Assembly (NCBI GenBank): GCA_965656935.1
Contig: CBFHMG010000003.1
Span: 62,001-126,000 of the forward strand
Length of the DNA stretch: 64,000 bases
Reading direction: 5' to 3'
Source: M30B80 sp965656935
GTDB lineage: Bacteria; Pseudomonadota; Alphaproteobacteria; Rhodobacterales; Rhodobacteraceae
Numbering within the stretch: the stretch's first letter is position 1; each line of letters begins with the position of its first letter. Made by a program: the position numbers and the translations under genes. Shown here piece after piece: positions 8,234 through 17,011 of the stretch. The notes below the pieces were generated by a model that was not told the DNA's origin, searched no databases, and saw nothing but the letters and a program-made list of their open reading frames with translations.

Positions 8234-9286
8234 ATGCCTTTGACATTGACCAATTTGCAGCGGCCCGAATGGAACGGGTTTGACACGATCATTGATGTGC
8301 GCAGCCCTGCCGAATTTGCCGAAGACCACATCCCCGGTGCGATCTCGCTGCCTGTTCTCTCCGATGAGGAGCGCGCCAAGGTTGGCACCATCTATACGCA
8401 AGACAGCCCTTTTGTGGCCCGCAAGATCGGGGCTGCCTTGGTTGCGCGCAATGCGGCAAGCCATATTGAGACCTCGCTGATGGGTTATGGCGGCGGTTGG
8501 CAGCCATTGGTCTATTGCTGGCGCGGGGGGCAGAGATCGGGCTCTTTTTCGGTGATTTTAAAGCAGATCGGCTGGCGATCTGAGACGATTGAGGGCGGGT
8601 ATCAGGCCTATCGGCGTCTGGTGGTGCGCAGGCTGTACGAGGAACCGCTGGGGCTGCGGGTGCTCCGCCTTGATGGGAATACGGGAACGGCGAAGACCGA
8701 TATTCTCAAGCGATTGAAAACTATGGGTGTTCAGGTCATCGATCTTGAGGGATTGGCGGGACATCGCGGGTCGGTTCTGGGCGATATGCCGGGCGGGCAG
8801 CCCTCGCAAAAAGCCTTCGAGAGCGCGCTTTGCGCCGAGATCGCCATGCTTGATCCCGTGTGGCCTTTGCTGGTTGAGGCCGAATCCTCGCGCATCGGGG
8901 CATTGCGGGTGCCGCCTGCTATATGGTCCGCGATGAAGGATGCTCCTTGTTTGACGGTCTCGGCGCCTTTGCCACAACGCGCGGAATATCTTGCTTCGGC
9001 TTATTCGGATATCTCGGATGATACGCCAAAACTGGCGGGCCTGCTGGGGCAGCTCACCAAATTGGTGGGGCATGACGTGGTGCAGAGCTGGCTTGTGCTG
9101 CTGCGCGAGGGGCGTTTGGTTGATCTGGCGGGAGAGTTGATGACCCGCCATTATGATCCCGCCTATGCCCGCGCGCGCAAGCGCAATGGCGGCGGGGTGG
9201 TCGCGGAGTTCGAGACGCCTTCCTTGGATGCGCCCGCGCTTGATGCGCTGGCAGAGCGGATTGCCGAGAGGATGGCACAGCTTTGA
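8234..9286 (+). CDS. mnmH: tRNA 2-selenouridine synthase
   Basis: Exchanges sulfur for selenium at the wobble 2-thiouridine of tRNA-Lys/Glu/Gln, through a geranylated intermediate, using selenophosphate (also called SelU or YbbB). The 350-residue protein has an N-terminal rhodanese domain with DVRSPAEFAEDHIPGA at 21-36 and the catalytic Cys95 in YCWRGGQRS, then a P-loop domain. The P-loop reads GNTGTAKT (148-155), with Ala where the usual GK glycine stands. I start at 8234 (MPLTLTNLQRP), 4 bases after the kinase stop; the upstream extension lies inside the kinase gene. A selD fusion gene lies 1.9 kb downstream on the other strand and would supply selenophosphate. Confidence 0.92.
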   Translation: MPLTLTNLQRPEWNGFDTIIDVRSPAEFAEDHIPGAISLPVLSDEERAKVGTIYTQDSPFVARKIGAALVARNAASHIETSLMGYGGGWQPLVYCWRGGQRSGSFSVILKQIGWRSETIEGGYQAYRRLVVRRLYEEPLGLRVLRLDGNTGTAKTDILKRLKTMGVQVIDLEGLAGHRGSVLGDMPGGQPSQKAFESALCAEIAMLDPVWPLLVEAESSRIGALRVPPAIWSAMKDAPCLTVSAPLPQRAEYLASAYSDISDDTPKLAGLLGQLTKLVGHDVVQSWLVLLREGRLVDLAGELMTRHYDPAYARARKRNGGGVVAEFETPSLDAPALDALAERIAERMAQL

Positions 9287-9291
9287 GGCTG

Positions 9292-9351
9292 TATGGGGGC
9301 TTTGCCCCCCGCCGCGCTTTGCGCGCCTCCCCCCAAGGTATTTTTGAAACA
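9292..9351. repeat. Double-hairpin intergenic repeat of Rhodobacterales type
   Basis: Just after mnmH lie two tandem short palindromes, GGGGGC-TTT-GCCCCC (9295-9309) and CGCGC-TTT-GCGCG (9313-9325), then a C-rich run and a conserved-looking tail AAGGTATTTTTGAAACA (9335-9351). Elements of this build (two GC hairpins, CTCCCCCC, then TATTTxxxAACAAAG) recur downstream of genes in many Rhodobacteraceae as I recall them. It probably acts as a transcript terminator or 3' end stabiliser. The tail recurs almost exactly at 58771-58786 on the other strand. Confidence 0.65.
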
Positions 9352-9455
9352 AAGAAATGGCTTTGGCTGCGGGGCGGATTCGGGCTGGTCAAATCCAGCG
9401 CGCGGGCCAGTTAACCCTTCATGTTGATGTATCGTGATACAGGCGGGGCGGGGTT

Positions 9456-10946
9456 GTGACGACACTCCTTTGGTTCAAGCGGGATTTGCGTGTCTCAGAT
9501 CACCCCGCTTTGGCCCTTGCAGCGCAGCAAGGGCCGATCTTGCCGCTTTTTGTGTTTGAGCCTGAGTATTGGGCGCAATCCGATGTGTCGGGGCGCCAGT
9601 TTGAATTCCTGCGCGAGTCTGTGTTCGATCTTGCAGCCCAGTTGAAAGCTTTGGGCTTGGATCTTGCTGTTCGGGTTGGGGCTGTGCCGCAGGTCTTGGA
9701 GGAGTTGCGGCTAGCGCATGGGGTCACCTCGCTGGTCAGCCATGAAGAAACGGGCAATGGCTGGACCTATGCGCGGGACCGCGACGTCGCTGATTGGGCG
9801 CGAGGACAAGGCGTGGTCTGGACGGAGTTGGCGCAATCGGGCGTGGTGCGGCGACTCAATGGTCGGGATGGATGGGCGGCCACGCGCAACCGTTTTGTGG
9901 CGCAGCCGCAGCGGGCCGTTCCGCGAGACCTTGTTGGCGTGGATGCAGGGCAGGTGGATGTGCCGCCTTTAACGCGGTCTGATTATTGCCCCAAGCGCCA
10001 GATCGGGGGGCGGGAGCAGGGGCTATCTGTCTTGGGCAGCTTCCTGATCCATCGCGCTGAAACCTATCGGCGGGATATGTCATCGCCTTTGGCGGCGGAG
10101 CAGGCCTGTTCGCGCCTTTCGCCCTATCTTGCTTATGGATGTTTGTCGGGGCGTGAGGCCGCGCAAGCGGGGGCTGCGCGCCAACGGGAGGTTGCAGGGA
10201 GGTGGGGTGCTTCGCTGAAATCTTTCCAGTCGCGCCTCGCTTGGCGGGACCATTTCATGCAGAAACTGGAGGATGAGCCCGCGCTGGAGCATCACTGCCT
10301 ACATCCCGCTTATGAGGGTTTGCGCGGCGATGATACGGCGCGGCGAGAGGCTTGGGAGAAGGGCGAGACGGGCTTGCCCTTTGTGGATGCCTGCATGCGC
10401 TATCTGGCGGCCAGCGGTTGGATCAATTTTCGAATGCGCGCGATGTTGATGGCGGTTGCCTCCTATCATCTATGGCTGGATTGGCGGGCAACGGGCCTGC
10501 ATCTGGCGCGTGAGTTCACGGATTTCGAGCCGGGCATTCATTGGCCGCAAGTGCAGATGCAATCGGGCACGACGGGGATGAATACAGTTCGGATTTATAA
10601 CCCGATCAAACAGGGACTGGATCAGGATCCGACAGGCCGTTTCACGCGGCGATGGGTGCCTGAACTGGAGGACGTGCCCGATATCCATCTGCAGGAACCT
10701 TGGAAATGGGATGGTGCGGCGCGGTTGAAATACCCAGCCCCAATTGTCGACGTGGCTGCAGCGGCACGCTTTGCATGCGAGCAGGTCTATGGGCTGAGAA
10801 AGAATGCAGGTCACCGCCGCGAGGCCGCGCGGGTGATTGATAAACATGCGAGCCGAAAAGACCCGCAGGGCCATTTTGTGAATGATCGCGCAAATCGCAA
10901 AAAGCCAAAGCAAAAGGACCCGCGTCAGGGCGCCTTTGATTTTTGA
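9456..10946 (+). CDS. Divergent cryptochrome/photolyase-family flavoprotein
   Basis: A 496-residue member of the photolyase/cryptochrome superfamily, probably for blue-light DNA repair or sensing. The N-terminal alpha/beta domain starts LLWFKRDLRVSDHPAL, typical of photolyases. The FAD domain has RLSPYLAYGCLSGREAA (221-237) and DACMRYLAASGWINFRMR (311-328). Where Escherichia PhrB has AANNGGWQWAAGTG, this protein has DFEPGIHWPQVQMQSGTTG (356-374), so the Asn near flavin N5 is not conserved; it belongs to a separate clade. The C-terminus is a basic tail (RKKPKQKDPRQGAFDF). The start is GTG at 9456 behind a G-rich stretch. It sits between the two selenium genes with no obvious functional link. 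Cyclobutane-dimer repair activity is not certain. Confidence 0.85.
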   Translation: MTTLLWFKRDLRVSDHPALALAAQQGPILPLFVFEPEYWAQSDVSGRQFEFLRESVFDLAAQLKALGLDLAVRVGAVPQVLEELRLAHGVTSLVSHEETGNGWTYARDRDVADWARGQGVVWTELAQSGVVRRLNGRDGWAATRNRFVAQPQRAVPRDLVGVDAGQVDVPPLTRSDYCPKRQIGGREQGLSVLGSFLIHRAETYRRDMSSPLAAEQACSRLSPYLAYGCLSGREAAQAGAARQREVAGRWGASLKSFQSRLAWRDHFMQKLEDEPALEHHCLHPAYEGLRGDDTARREAWEKGETGLPFVDACMRYLAASGWINFRMRAMLMAVASYHLWLDWRATGLHLAREFTDFEPGIHWPQVQMQSGTTGMNTVRIYNPIKQGLDQDPTGRFTRRWVPELEDVPDIHLQEPWKWDGAARLKYPAPIVDVAAAARFACEQVYGLRKNAGHRREAARVIDKHASRKDPQGHFVNDRANRKKPKQKDPRQGAFDF

Positions 10947-10956
10947 GAGGCAGGCC

Positions 10957-11139
10957 TCAGGGCAGCTTCTTGTCGCGCGCGGCTTTTTCTTCGCGGGTCA
11001 GTTTATTGTTCCAAGTGTTGTTGCTTAGCCCCAACTCGCTTGGAAGCGGCTTGGTTTTGCCAACGCTGACCTTGCCGCCCTTATCCAGAAACTCCTGAAT
11101 AAGCGCCTCATCTGTCGTTTTCTTGGGCACATGTTTCAT
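10957..11139 (-). CDS. Small conserved-looking hypothetical protein (60 aa)
   Basis: I do not recognise a named family. The 60-residue product begins MKHVPKKTTDEALIQEFLDK and is strongly basic (about 13 Lys/Arg), with a helical charged C-terminus (NNKLTREEKAARDKKLP) and no membrane segment. Codon use resembles the neighbours, with mostly G/C third positions. It is convergent with the photolyase gene (10 bases between stops) and lies 60 bases upstream-of-stop from the selD fusion gene. A small nucleic-acid-binding protein is plausible from composition alone; this is inference. Confidence 0.6.
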   Translation of the reverse strand: MKHVPKKTTDEALIQEFLDKGGKVSVGKTKPLPSELGLSNNTWNNKLTREEKAARDKKLP

Positions 11140-11199
11140 GGGGCCAGCTTAACGGCCTTGTCTCAGATTCGTCACCCGTGATCTGAGAAAAACGTGAAA

Positions 11200-13371
11200 T
11201 TAGCCAAGCGTGATTTGCGGGGTGCTTTTGGTCAAAATGCCGATCTGCGCGGCGTCAAAGCCGAGGCCTTGCAGATCGCTGAGCAATTCTTCGGCCTTTG
11301 CGACGGGGACGGCCGCCAGAAGGCCGCCTGCGGTTTGCGGATCAAAAAGAAGATCGGCACGGGGGCCTGTTGCGCCCGTGACTTTGCCCAAGAGAGCGGC
11401 ACGGTTTTGCGGATAAAGCGTTGAGCGGATGCCTTGCTGCGCCAGATCCAATGCGCCTTGCAAGAAGGGAATGGCGGCCAGATCAATCTCGGCTCCGCAA
11501 TTCGAGGCCTCGCAGATATTCCACAAATGCCCCGCAAGCCCGAAGCCTGTCACATCGGTCATGGCAGTGGCATGGGGGGCAAGACAGGCGCTGGCCGCCG
11601 CTTGGCTTTTGGACATCTCCGACCAGTAGGCCGCAACGTCTTCGCCGCGTGCTTGCAGGGCCATTTCAGCGGCCAGAATGGTGCCCGAGCCGATACCGCG
11701 CGTCAGGATCAGCGCATCACCGCCTTGCGCGCCTGCAAGGGTGATCGCGGGGTTTTCGAGCAGTCCAGTGATGGTAAAGCCAAGCGTCAACTCATCGCCC
11801 ATTGTGGTATGGCCACCCACAATCTCGGCCCCTTCTTCGGTGAAGACTTGGGCGGCTTCTTCCATGATTTCTTGCAGCCAAACGCTCTGCTTGTCGCTGG
11901 CCATGCGCGGCAGGATGATATTGGCAAGAACCGCTTGCGGCTTGGCCCCCATCGCCCAGATGTCGCCCAAAGCATGGAGCGCCGTGATCCGCGCCATCAA
12001 GGCGGGATCATTGGAAAAGGCGCGCAGATGGTCGGTGGTGAGGATTTGTGTCGCCCCGCCCGTTTGCAGGATCGCCGCATCATCGCCGGGTGTGCTGAGG
12101 ACATCGCTGCGGCTACGGGGCAGCTTTGCCACTGTTGCGCTAAGGGCATCAGCGCCCAGTTTTGCACCGCACCCTCCACACATCGGTTTGGGGCCGATGG
12201 CCTCGGCCACGCCAAGGGCTGTGTCGTCAGGCAGAGGCGGCTGTGGCATGGCTGGAAGCTGCCCGAGCTTGTCCATGAAGCTTTGATCGATACGGTCTTT
12301 CCAGCGCCAAAGCGCGGGGCCTGAAATGCTAAGGCCTGCCTTTTCGGCAAGGGCCGATTTGCGGCCCAAAGAGACGAGCTTGAGGAAGGATTTCTGGGGG
12401 CGAAAGGCGCAGGGGGGCGTGCCGATCAGCTCTGCTCTGAGGTTATGGGTCAGGATCGTGGCAGCGCGCACAGCGAAAACGCCCGCTTTGGGGCGCGGTG
12501 CATGGGAGAGATGGGCGCAATCCCCTGTCGCGAAGACGGCGCTGTCTGTGACACTGCGAAGCTGTTTATCTACGGTGATAAAGCCATCGGTCAGATGCAG
12601 ACCCGTTCGGGCCAACCAGTCATGCGGGCGCGCGCCCGCAGCCCCGATTGTGAAGTTTGAGGCGATCTTCTCACCCGTATCCAGAAGGACGGCATTGGCT
12701 TTTACGGCAGCAATGCCAACATTTTCACGAATGGTGACGTGGTTTTCGGACAAGGCCTGCCGCAAAGCGCGCCTGACGGAAGCGGGAAGACCTTTCAGAA
12801 TTTCACCGCGATCAAGAAGGGTGACTTGGGCGTCTCGCCCCAGAACGGCCATTTTATGCGCGGCGGCCATGGCAAGCTCGACGCCGCCGATCCCGCCGCC
12901 GATCACGGCGATCTGGGGGGAGGTGGCCTGCACGCAGAACCGCTCCCATGCATTGGCGAATTTATCCAAGGGTTTTGCCGCAATGCCATGCTCGGAAAAG
13001 CCTTGCAGTTTGGGCATGTCGGAGGTGATGCCGATGTCAATCGACACGAGATCATAGGGAATGGGCGCGCGCCCTGCGAGGGTGATGGTTTTGGCATCCA
13101 TCTCCAGACCAATAGCGCGATCAAGAATGATACGCGCGCCTGCAAAACGGGCAAGGCGGATCAGGTCGATATTAAGCGCCTCGCGCGGGTAGTGGCCCGC
13201 GATATGGCCGGGCAACATGCCAGTATAGGGCGCAGTCGGGCCGGGGTTAACAAGGGTCAGCCTTGCGCCTGCCACAGGCTTCATTCCCCATGCTTTCAAT
13301 ACCAATGCGTGGCTATGCCCGCCGCCAATCAGGACCACATCTTTGACGAAGGGAATGGGGGGCTGCTGCAT
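11200..13371 (-). CDS. selD: Pyridine nucleotide-disulfide oxidoreductase fused to selenide, water dikinase
   Basis: A 723-residue two-domain protein. Residues 1 to about 385 form an FAD/NAD(P) oxidoreductase of the NADH-dehydrogenase type: VVLIGGGHSHALVL (12-25), IAVIGGGIGGVELAMAAA (154-171) and ATGDCAHL (291-298). From about 395 follows SelD, with the active-site segment MCGGCGAK (397-404); Cys401 and Lys404 correspond to Cys17 and Lys20 of Escherichia SelD. STPGDDAAIL (426-435) and HALGDIWAMGA (466-476) are ATP/metal sites. It makes selenophosphate from selenide and ATP, and the oxidoreductase half may supply reduced selenium. The catalytic residue is Cys, not Sec. mnmH nearby suggests selenophosphate is used for 2-selenouridine; selA/selB are not in this window. 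Confidence 0.93.
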   Translation of the reverse strand: MQQPPIPFVKDVVLIGGGHSHALVLKAWGMKPVAGARLTLVNPGPTAPYTGMLPGHIAGHYPREALNIDLIRLARFAGARIILDRAIGLEMDAKTITLAGRAPIPYDLVSIDIGITSDMPKLQGFSEHGIAAKPLDKFANAWERFCVQATSPQIAVIGGGIGGVELAMAAAHKMAVLGRDAQVTLLDRGEILKGLPASVRRALRQALSENHVTIRENVGIAAVKANAVLLDTGEKIASNFTIGAAGARPHDWLARTGLHLTDGFITVDKQLRSVTDSAVFATGDCAHLSHAPRPKAGVFAVRAATILTHNLRAELIGTPPCAFRPQKSFLKLVSLGRKSALAEKAGLSISGPALWRWKDRIDQSFMDKLGQLPAMPQPPLPDDTALGVAEAIGPKPMCGGCGAKLGADALSATVAKLPRSRSDVLSTPGDDAAILQTGGATQILTTDHLRAFSNDPALMARITALHALGDIWAMGAKPQAVLANIILPRMASDKQSVWLQEIMEEAAQVFTEEGAEIVGGHTTMGDELTLGFTITGLLENPAITLAGAQGGDALILTRGIGSGTILAAEMALQARGEDVAAYWSEMSKSQAAASACLAPHATAMTDVTGFGLAGHLWNICEASNCGAEIDLAAIPFLQGALDLAQQGIRSTLYPQNRAALLGKVTGATGPRADLLFDPQTAGGLLAAVPVAKAEELLSDLQGLGFDAAQIGILTKSTPQITLG

Positions 13372-13380
13372 GTCGGGTGC

Positions 13381-14145
13381 TCAGGAAAACGGCGGGGTGG
13401 GGTATTCCACGCCCGTCATGTAAAGGCCAAAAGGTGGGGCAACTGGCCCGCAGGCAGATCGGTCGCGCGCCTCAAGGACCTGCTTGACGCGTTCGGGCGT
13501 CCAACTGCCCGCGCCCACACGCTCCAGCGTGCCGACAAGCGAGCGGACCTGATTATGCAAAAAGGACCTCGCGCGCAGATGGAAGCGGAACTCGGTTCCG
13601 CTGGCCAGCTCAATCGCTTCGATATCGATCTCATCGAGGGTTTTGACAGGGCTTTTGGCTTGGCATTCGGTTGAGCGGAACGTTGTGAAATCATGCTTGC
13701 CAATAAGATGCTTCGCCGCCTCCTGCATCGGGGCGAGGGCGAGCTTGCCGCGCACGGACCAGACCTGCCCTTCCTCAAAGGTTATCGGCGCACGGCGGTT
13801 GATGACACGGTAGGTATAGCGCCGCTCCAACGCGGAAAACCGTGCATGCCATTCGTCATCCATGATCGAACAATCAACGATCGCGATCGGGTGTGGCTTA
13901 AGGTGGAAATTTAGCGCCTCTGACAGGCGAAACGGCGTCCAGTCGCGCAGCAGATCGCAATGCGCGGTTTGGCCTGTGGCGTGAACCCCAGCATCGGTGC
14001 GTCCTGCGGCGACGACAGTGGTTTCTTCGTTCAGGTTTAACAGGGCGGCCTCAATTTCCCCTTGCACCGAAGGGTGGTCAATCTGGCGCTGCCAACCATA
14101 GAAGGGCCGCCCATCATATTCGATTTTCAAAGCATAGCGTGGCAT
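13381..14145 (-). CDS. truA: tRNA pseudouridine(38-40) synthase
   Basis: Converts uridines 38-40 of the tRNA anticodon stem-loop to pseudouridine. The 254-residue protein has the family length and the catalytic Asp51 in AAGRTDAGVHATGQ, preceded by YDGRPFYGWQRQ. Later signatures include RRYTYRVINRRAP and RSFLHNQVRSLVGTL. Its stop lies only 9 bases from the start of the selD-fusion gene downstream, so the two are likely cotranscribed leftward. It is divergent from the YcjX-type gene across about 105 bases. Confidence 0.95.
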   Translation of the reverse strand: MPRYALKIEYDGRPFYGWQRQIDHPSVQGEIEAALLNLNEETTVVAAGRTDAGVHATGQTAHCDLLRDWTPFRLSEALNFHLKPHPIAIVDCSIMDDEWHARFSALERRYTYRVINRRAPITFEEGQVWSVRGKLALAPMQEAAKHLIGKHDFTTFRSTECQAKSPVKTLDEIDIEAIELASGTEFRFHLRARSFLHNQVRSLVGTLERVGAGSWTPERVKQVLEARDRSACGPVAPPFGLYMTGVEYPTPPFS

Positions 14146-14250
14146 GCCCTTCCGCTACCCCAAACTGTGCTCTCGCGCAATCAGCCCTGTAAACTGCTGC
14201 GCGCAGTGCTTATTGTCTGCATATCGGAATTTCAGGACGGAACGCGCCCC

Positions 14251-15663
14251 TTGGTTATCGGAACGATTGCAGACAATTTGGGGCGTGGCATTGAAGGCGT
14301 GACCTCGACCGTGTCCGAGACCTTTTTCGAGCCTGTCATTCGCCTTGGCGTGACGGGGCTGTCACGCGCGGGCAAAACGGTTTTCATCACCTCGCTTGTC
14401 GCCAACCTTCTGGATCGTGACAGGATGGCCGGCCTGCAAGCCGCGCAATCAGGGCGGATCAAGGCGGGTTTTTTGCAACCCCAACCCGATGACACCGTGG
14501 CGCGGTTTGAATTTGAGAGCCATTTGGCGGCCTTGACGGGCCCCGCGCCCTATTGGCCTGAAAGCACGCGTCATGTCTCGGAACTGCGCCTTTCGCTCAG
14601 GGTGCAGCCTTCGGGTTTGTTATCTGGCTTGCAAGGGCCGCGAACCGTGCATCTCGATATTGTCGATTATCCCGGTGAATGGCTGCTTGATCTGGGCCTT
14701 TTGGATCAAAGCTATGAGCAATGGGCCGAGGCCGCATTGGCCAAGGCCGCAACGCGGGAGCAGGCGGGTGAGTATCTCGCCTTGATTGAGGGCTTTGATG
14801 GCGCAGGCAAACTGGATGAGGCCAAAGCGCAGGAGCTTGCACGCAGCTATACCGCCTATCTCAAACAGGCGCGTGAGGACGGGTTTTCAGATTGCACACC
14901 GGGGCGGTTCTTACTGCCGGGAGAGTTGGAAGGCTCGCCCGCTTTGACCTTTGCACCCTTGCCCGAAGGGGCCTCTCCGCGCGGCTCGCTCAAGCGGGAA
15001 TTTGCGCGGCGCTTTGCGGCTTATAAATCGCAAGTGGTCAAACCCTTCTTTCGCACCCATTTCGCGCGGCTGGACCGTCAGGTTGTGCTGGTCGATGCGC
15101 TGGGCGCGATCAATGCAGGCCCCCGCGCGGTTGAGGATTTGCGCCAGACCATGGAAGGGATTTTGCGTGCCTTCCGTCCGGGGCGAAATTCCTTTTTATC
15201 CTCGATCCTTGGCAAGCGGGTGGAGCGGATATTATTCGCCGCCACCAAGGCCGATCACCTGCACCACAGCCAACACGGCAAACTGGCCGCGATCATGGAA
15301 GCCTTGGTGCGCGATGCACGTGACCGTGCCGATTTCGCAGGGGCCGAGACCCGCGCCATGGCCATTGCGGCCTTGCGGGCCACGGTCGAGGAAACGCGGG
15401 AGCATGAAGGTGCTATGGTTGATATGGTCCGCGGCACTTTGCTGGATAGCGGCAAGCAAGCGGCCTTCCATCCCGGAGACTTGCCAAGCGATCCCAAGGC
15501 CATTCTTGCGCCTGCGCGTGCGGGTCAAGGGGCATGGCTGGACGGCGATTTCACCGCGATGCGCTTTGCGCCTGCGGTGATCGACCTCAAACCTCAAGAG
15601 GGCCCGCCCCATATCCGATTGGACGCCGCTGCCGAGTTCCTCTTGGGCGATCGTTTGCGTTAG
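14251..15663 (+). CDS. YcjX-family P-loop NTPase (DUF463)
   Basis: A GTPase-like protein of the YcjX/DUF463 family; its cellular role is poorly defined, although in enterobacteria it lies with psp stress genes. I choose the TTG at 14251, giving 470 residues and an N-terminus (IADNLGRGIEGVTSTV...) that leads directly into the conserved EPVIRLGVTGLSRAGKTVF, with Walker A at residues 36-43. AGGACGG lies 11 bases ahead. DIVDYPGEWLLDLGLL matches the switch/Walker B region, and LFAATKADHLH is a TKAD-type guanine-specificity motif. The upstream in-frame ATG at 14062 would overlap truA and is rejected. The MFS gene follows 56 bases later. Confidence 0.85.
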   Translation: MVIGTIADNLGRGIEGVTSTVSETFFEPVIRLGVTGLSRAGKTVFITSLVANLLDRDRMAGLQAAQSGRIKAGFLQPQPDDTVARFEFESHLAALTGPAPYWPESTRHVSELRLSLRVQPSGLLSGLQGPRTVHLDIVDYPGEWLLDLGLLDQSYEQWAEAALAKAATREQAGEYLALIEGFDGAGKLDEAKAQELARSYTAYLKQAREDGFSDCTPGRFLLPGELEGSPALTFAPLPEGASPRGSLKREFARRFAAYKSQVVKPFFRTHFARLDRQVVLVDALGAINAGPRAVEDLRQTMEGILRAFRPGRNSFLSSILGKRVERILFAATKADHLHHSQHGKLAAIMEALVRDARDRADFAGAETRAMAIAALRATVEETREHEGAMVDMVRGTLLDSGKQAAFHPGDLPSDPKAILAPARAGQGAWLDGDFTAMRFAPAVIDLKPQEGPPHIRLDAAAEFLLGDRLR

Positions 15664-15719
15664 ATCAGCACGATCGAGAGCGTTGCCCCTTTTTCAAAAC
15701 GGGCGTAAGGCCTTGGGTC

Positions 15720-16949
15720 ATGAAAACAATCACACTGTCCCAAGCACAATCGCTGCCACTATGGCGCCGCCCTGTGGCGCTGCTGTTTCTGATGGCATTC
15801 GCCATGCCGATTGCCTTTGCGACATGGTCGGCGCTGCTGAACAATTTTGTGGTTGAGGCCGCGCAATTTGACGGCTCGGATATCGGCTGGCTTCATACAG
15901 TGCGCGAGATACCCGGCTTTCTGGCGATTGGGGTGATCTTTCTGATCATCTTTATACGTGAACAGATTCTGGGTCTGGTTTCGCTAGTGCTTTTGGGGGT
16001 CGCAACTGCGGTGACGGCCGAGTTTCCATCGCTTCAGGGTTTGCTGGTTGTCACTCTGCTCAGCTCGATCGGGTTTCATTATTATGAGACGGTCAATCAA
16101 TCCCTGCAGCTTCAATGGATAGACAAAAAACGCGCCCCGCAAACCTTGGGCTGGCTCTTGTCGATGGGGTCGGCGGCGACCTTGGTGGCCTATGGGCTGA
16201 TCGTGCTGACATGGCGCAGCTTTGATCTGAGCTATAGCCTTGTCTATTGGGTAGCGGGCGGGGTGACCGCATCGCTCGCCTTGGCGGCATTCCTGATCTA
16301 TCCGCAATTTGAGAGCCCCAACCCCCAGACCAAGAAAATGGTGCTGCGCAAGCGCTATTGGCTGTACTACGCGCTGCAATTCATGTCGGGCGCGCGGCGG
16401 CAGATTTTCGTGGTGTTCGCGGGCTTTATGATGGTGCAGCGTTATGGCTATGACGTGCATGAAATCACCGCGCTTTTCATGCTGACCTTGGTGGCCAATA
16501 TGATTGCGGCGCCCTTGCTCGGGCGGGCCGTGTCCTTCTTTGGCGAGCGTATGGCGCTGATCTTTGAATATGTCGGTCTGGCGGTCATCTTTGTGCTTTA
16601 TGCGGGCCTTTATTATTTCGATTGGGGGCCTTGGATGGCGGCAGGGCTATATGTGGCAAACCATATTTTCTTTGCCCTCGCGCTCGCGATCAAAACCTAT
16701 TTTCAGAAAATCGCCTCACCGGGGGATATCGCGCCAACAGCGGCGGTGGCCTTCACAATCAACCATATCGCGGCGGTCTTTTTGCCAGCGGTTCTGGGCT
16801 ATATCTGGCTGACCTCTCCGATCACGGTATTCCTGCTGGCGGCAGGTATGGCGGTGATCTCGCTGCTCTTGTCCTTCTTGGTGCCGCGCCACCCCGAGGA
16901 AGGCCATGAGACGATTTTGGCCCGCCCGATACCCGTAGCCGCGCAATAG
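15720..16949 (+). CDS. MFS-type membrane transporter
   Basis: A 409-residue integral membrane protein with roughly 11-12 hydrophobic segments, among them LLFLMAFAMPIAFATWSALL (near residue 20), FLAIGVIFLIIFI (near 65) and a C-terminal pair ending VFLLAAGMAVISLLLSFL. The pattern is that of the major facilitator superfamily. The start at 15720 gives a short cytoplasmic leader MKTITLSQAQSLPLWRRP; the longer frame would extend into the YcjX gene. The substrate cannot be read from the sequence. No solute-specific neighbour helps: it lies between the YcjX gene and prmA on the same strand. Confidence 0.8.
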   Translation: MKTITLSQAQSLPLWRRPVALLFLMAFAMPIAFATWSALLNNFVVEAAQFDGSDIGWLHTVREIPGFLAIGVIFLIIFIREQILGLVSLVLLGVATAVTAEFPSLQGLLVVTLLSSIGFHYYETVNQSLQLQWIDKKRAPQTLGWLLSMGSAATLVAYGLIVLTWRSFDLSYSLVYWVAGGVTASLALAAFLIYPQFESPNPQTKKMVLRKRYWLYYALQFMSGARRQIFVVFAGFMMVQRYGYDVHEITALFMLTLVANMIAAPLLGRAVSFFGERMALIFEYVGLAVIFVLYAGLYYFDWGPWMAAGLYVANHIFFALALAIKTYFQKIASPGDIAPTAAVAFTINHIAAVFLPAVLGYIWLTSPITVFLLAAGMAVISLLLSFLVPRHPEEGHETILARPIPVAAQ

Positions 16950-17011
16950 CCGCCTTGTGATTTTACCGCGCCAGCCCTATTGCGACCTCTCATTCCAAAC
17001 GGAGCACGCCC

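Noticed and set aside
13381..14145. Selenocysteine-encoding UGA in the selenium locus
   Set aside because: I found no in-frame UGA in mnmH or the SelD fusion; the SelD active site uses Cys.
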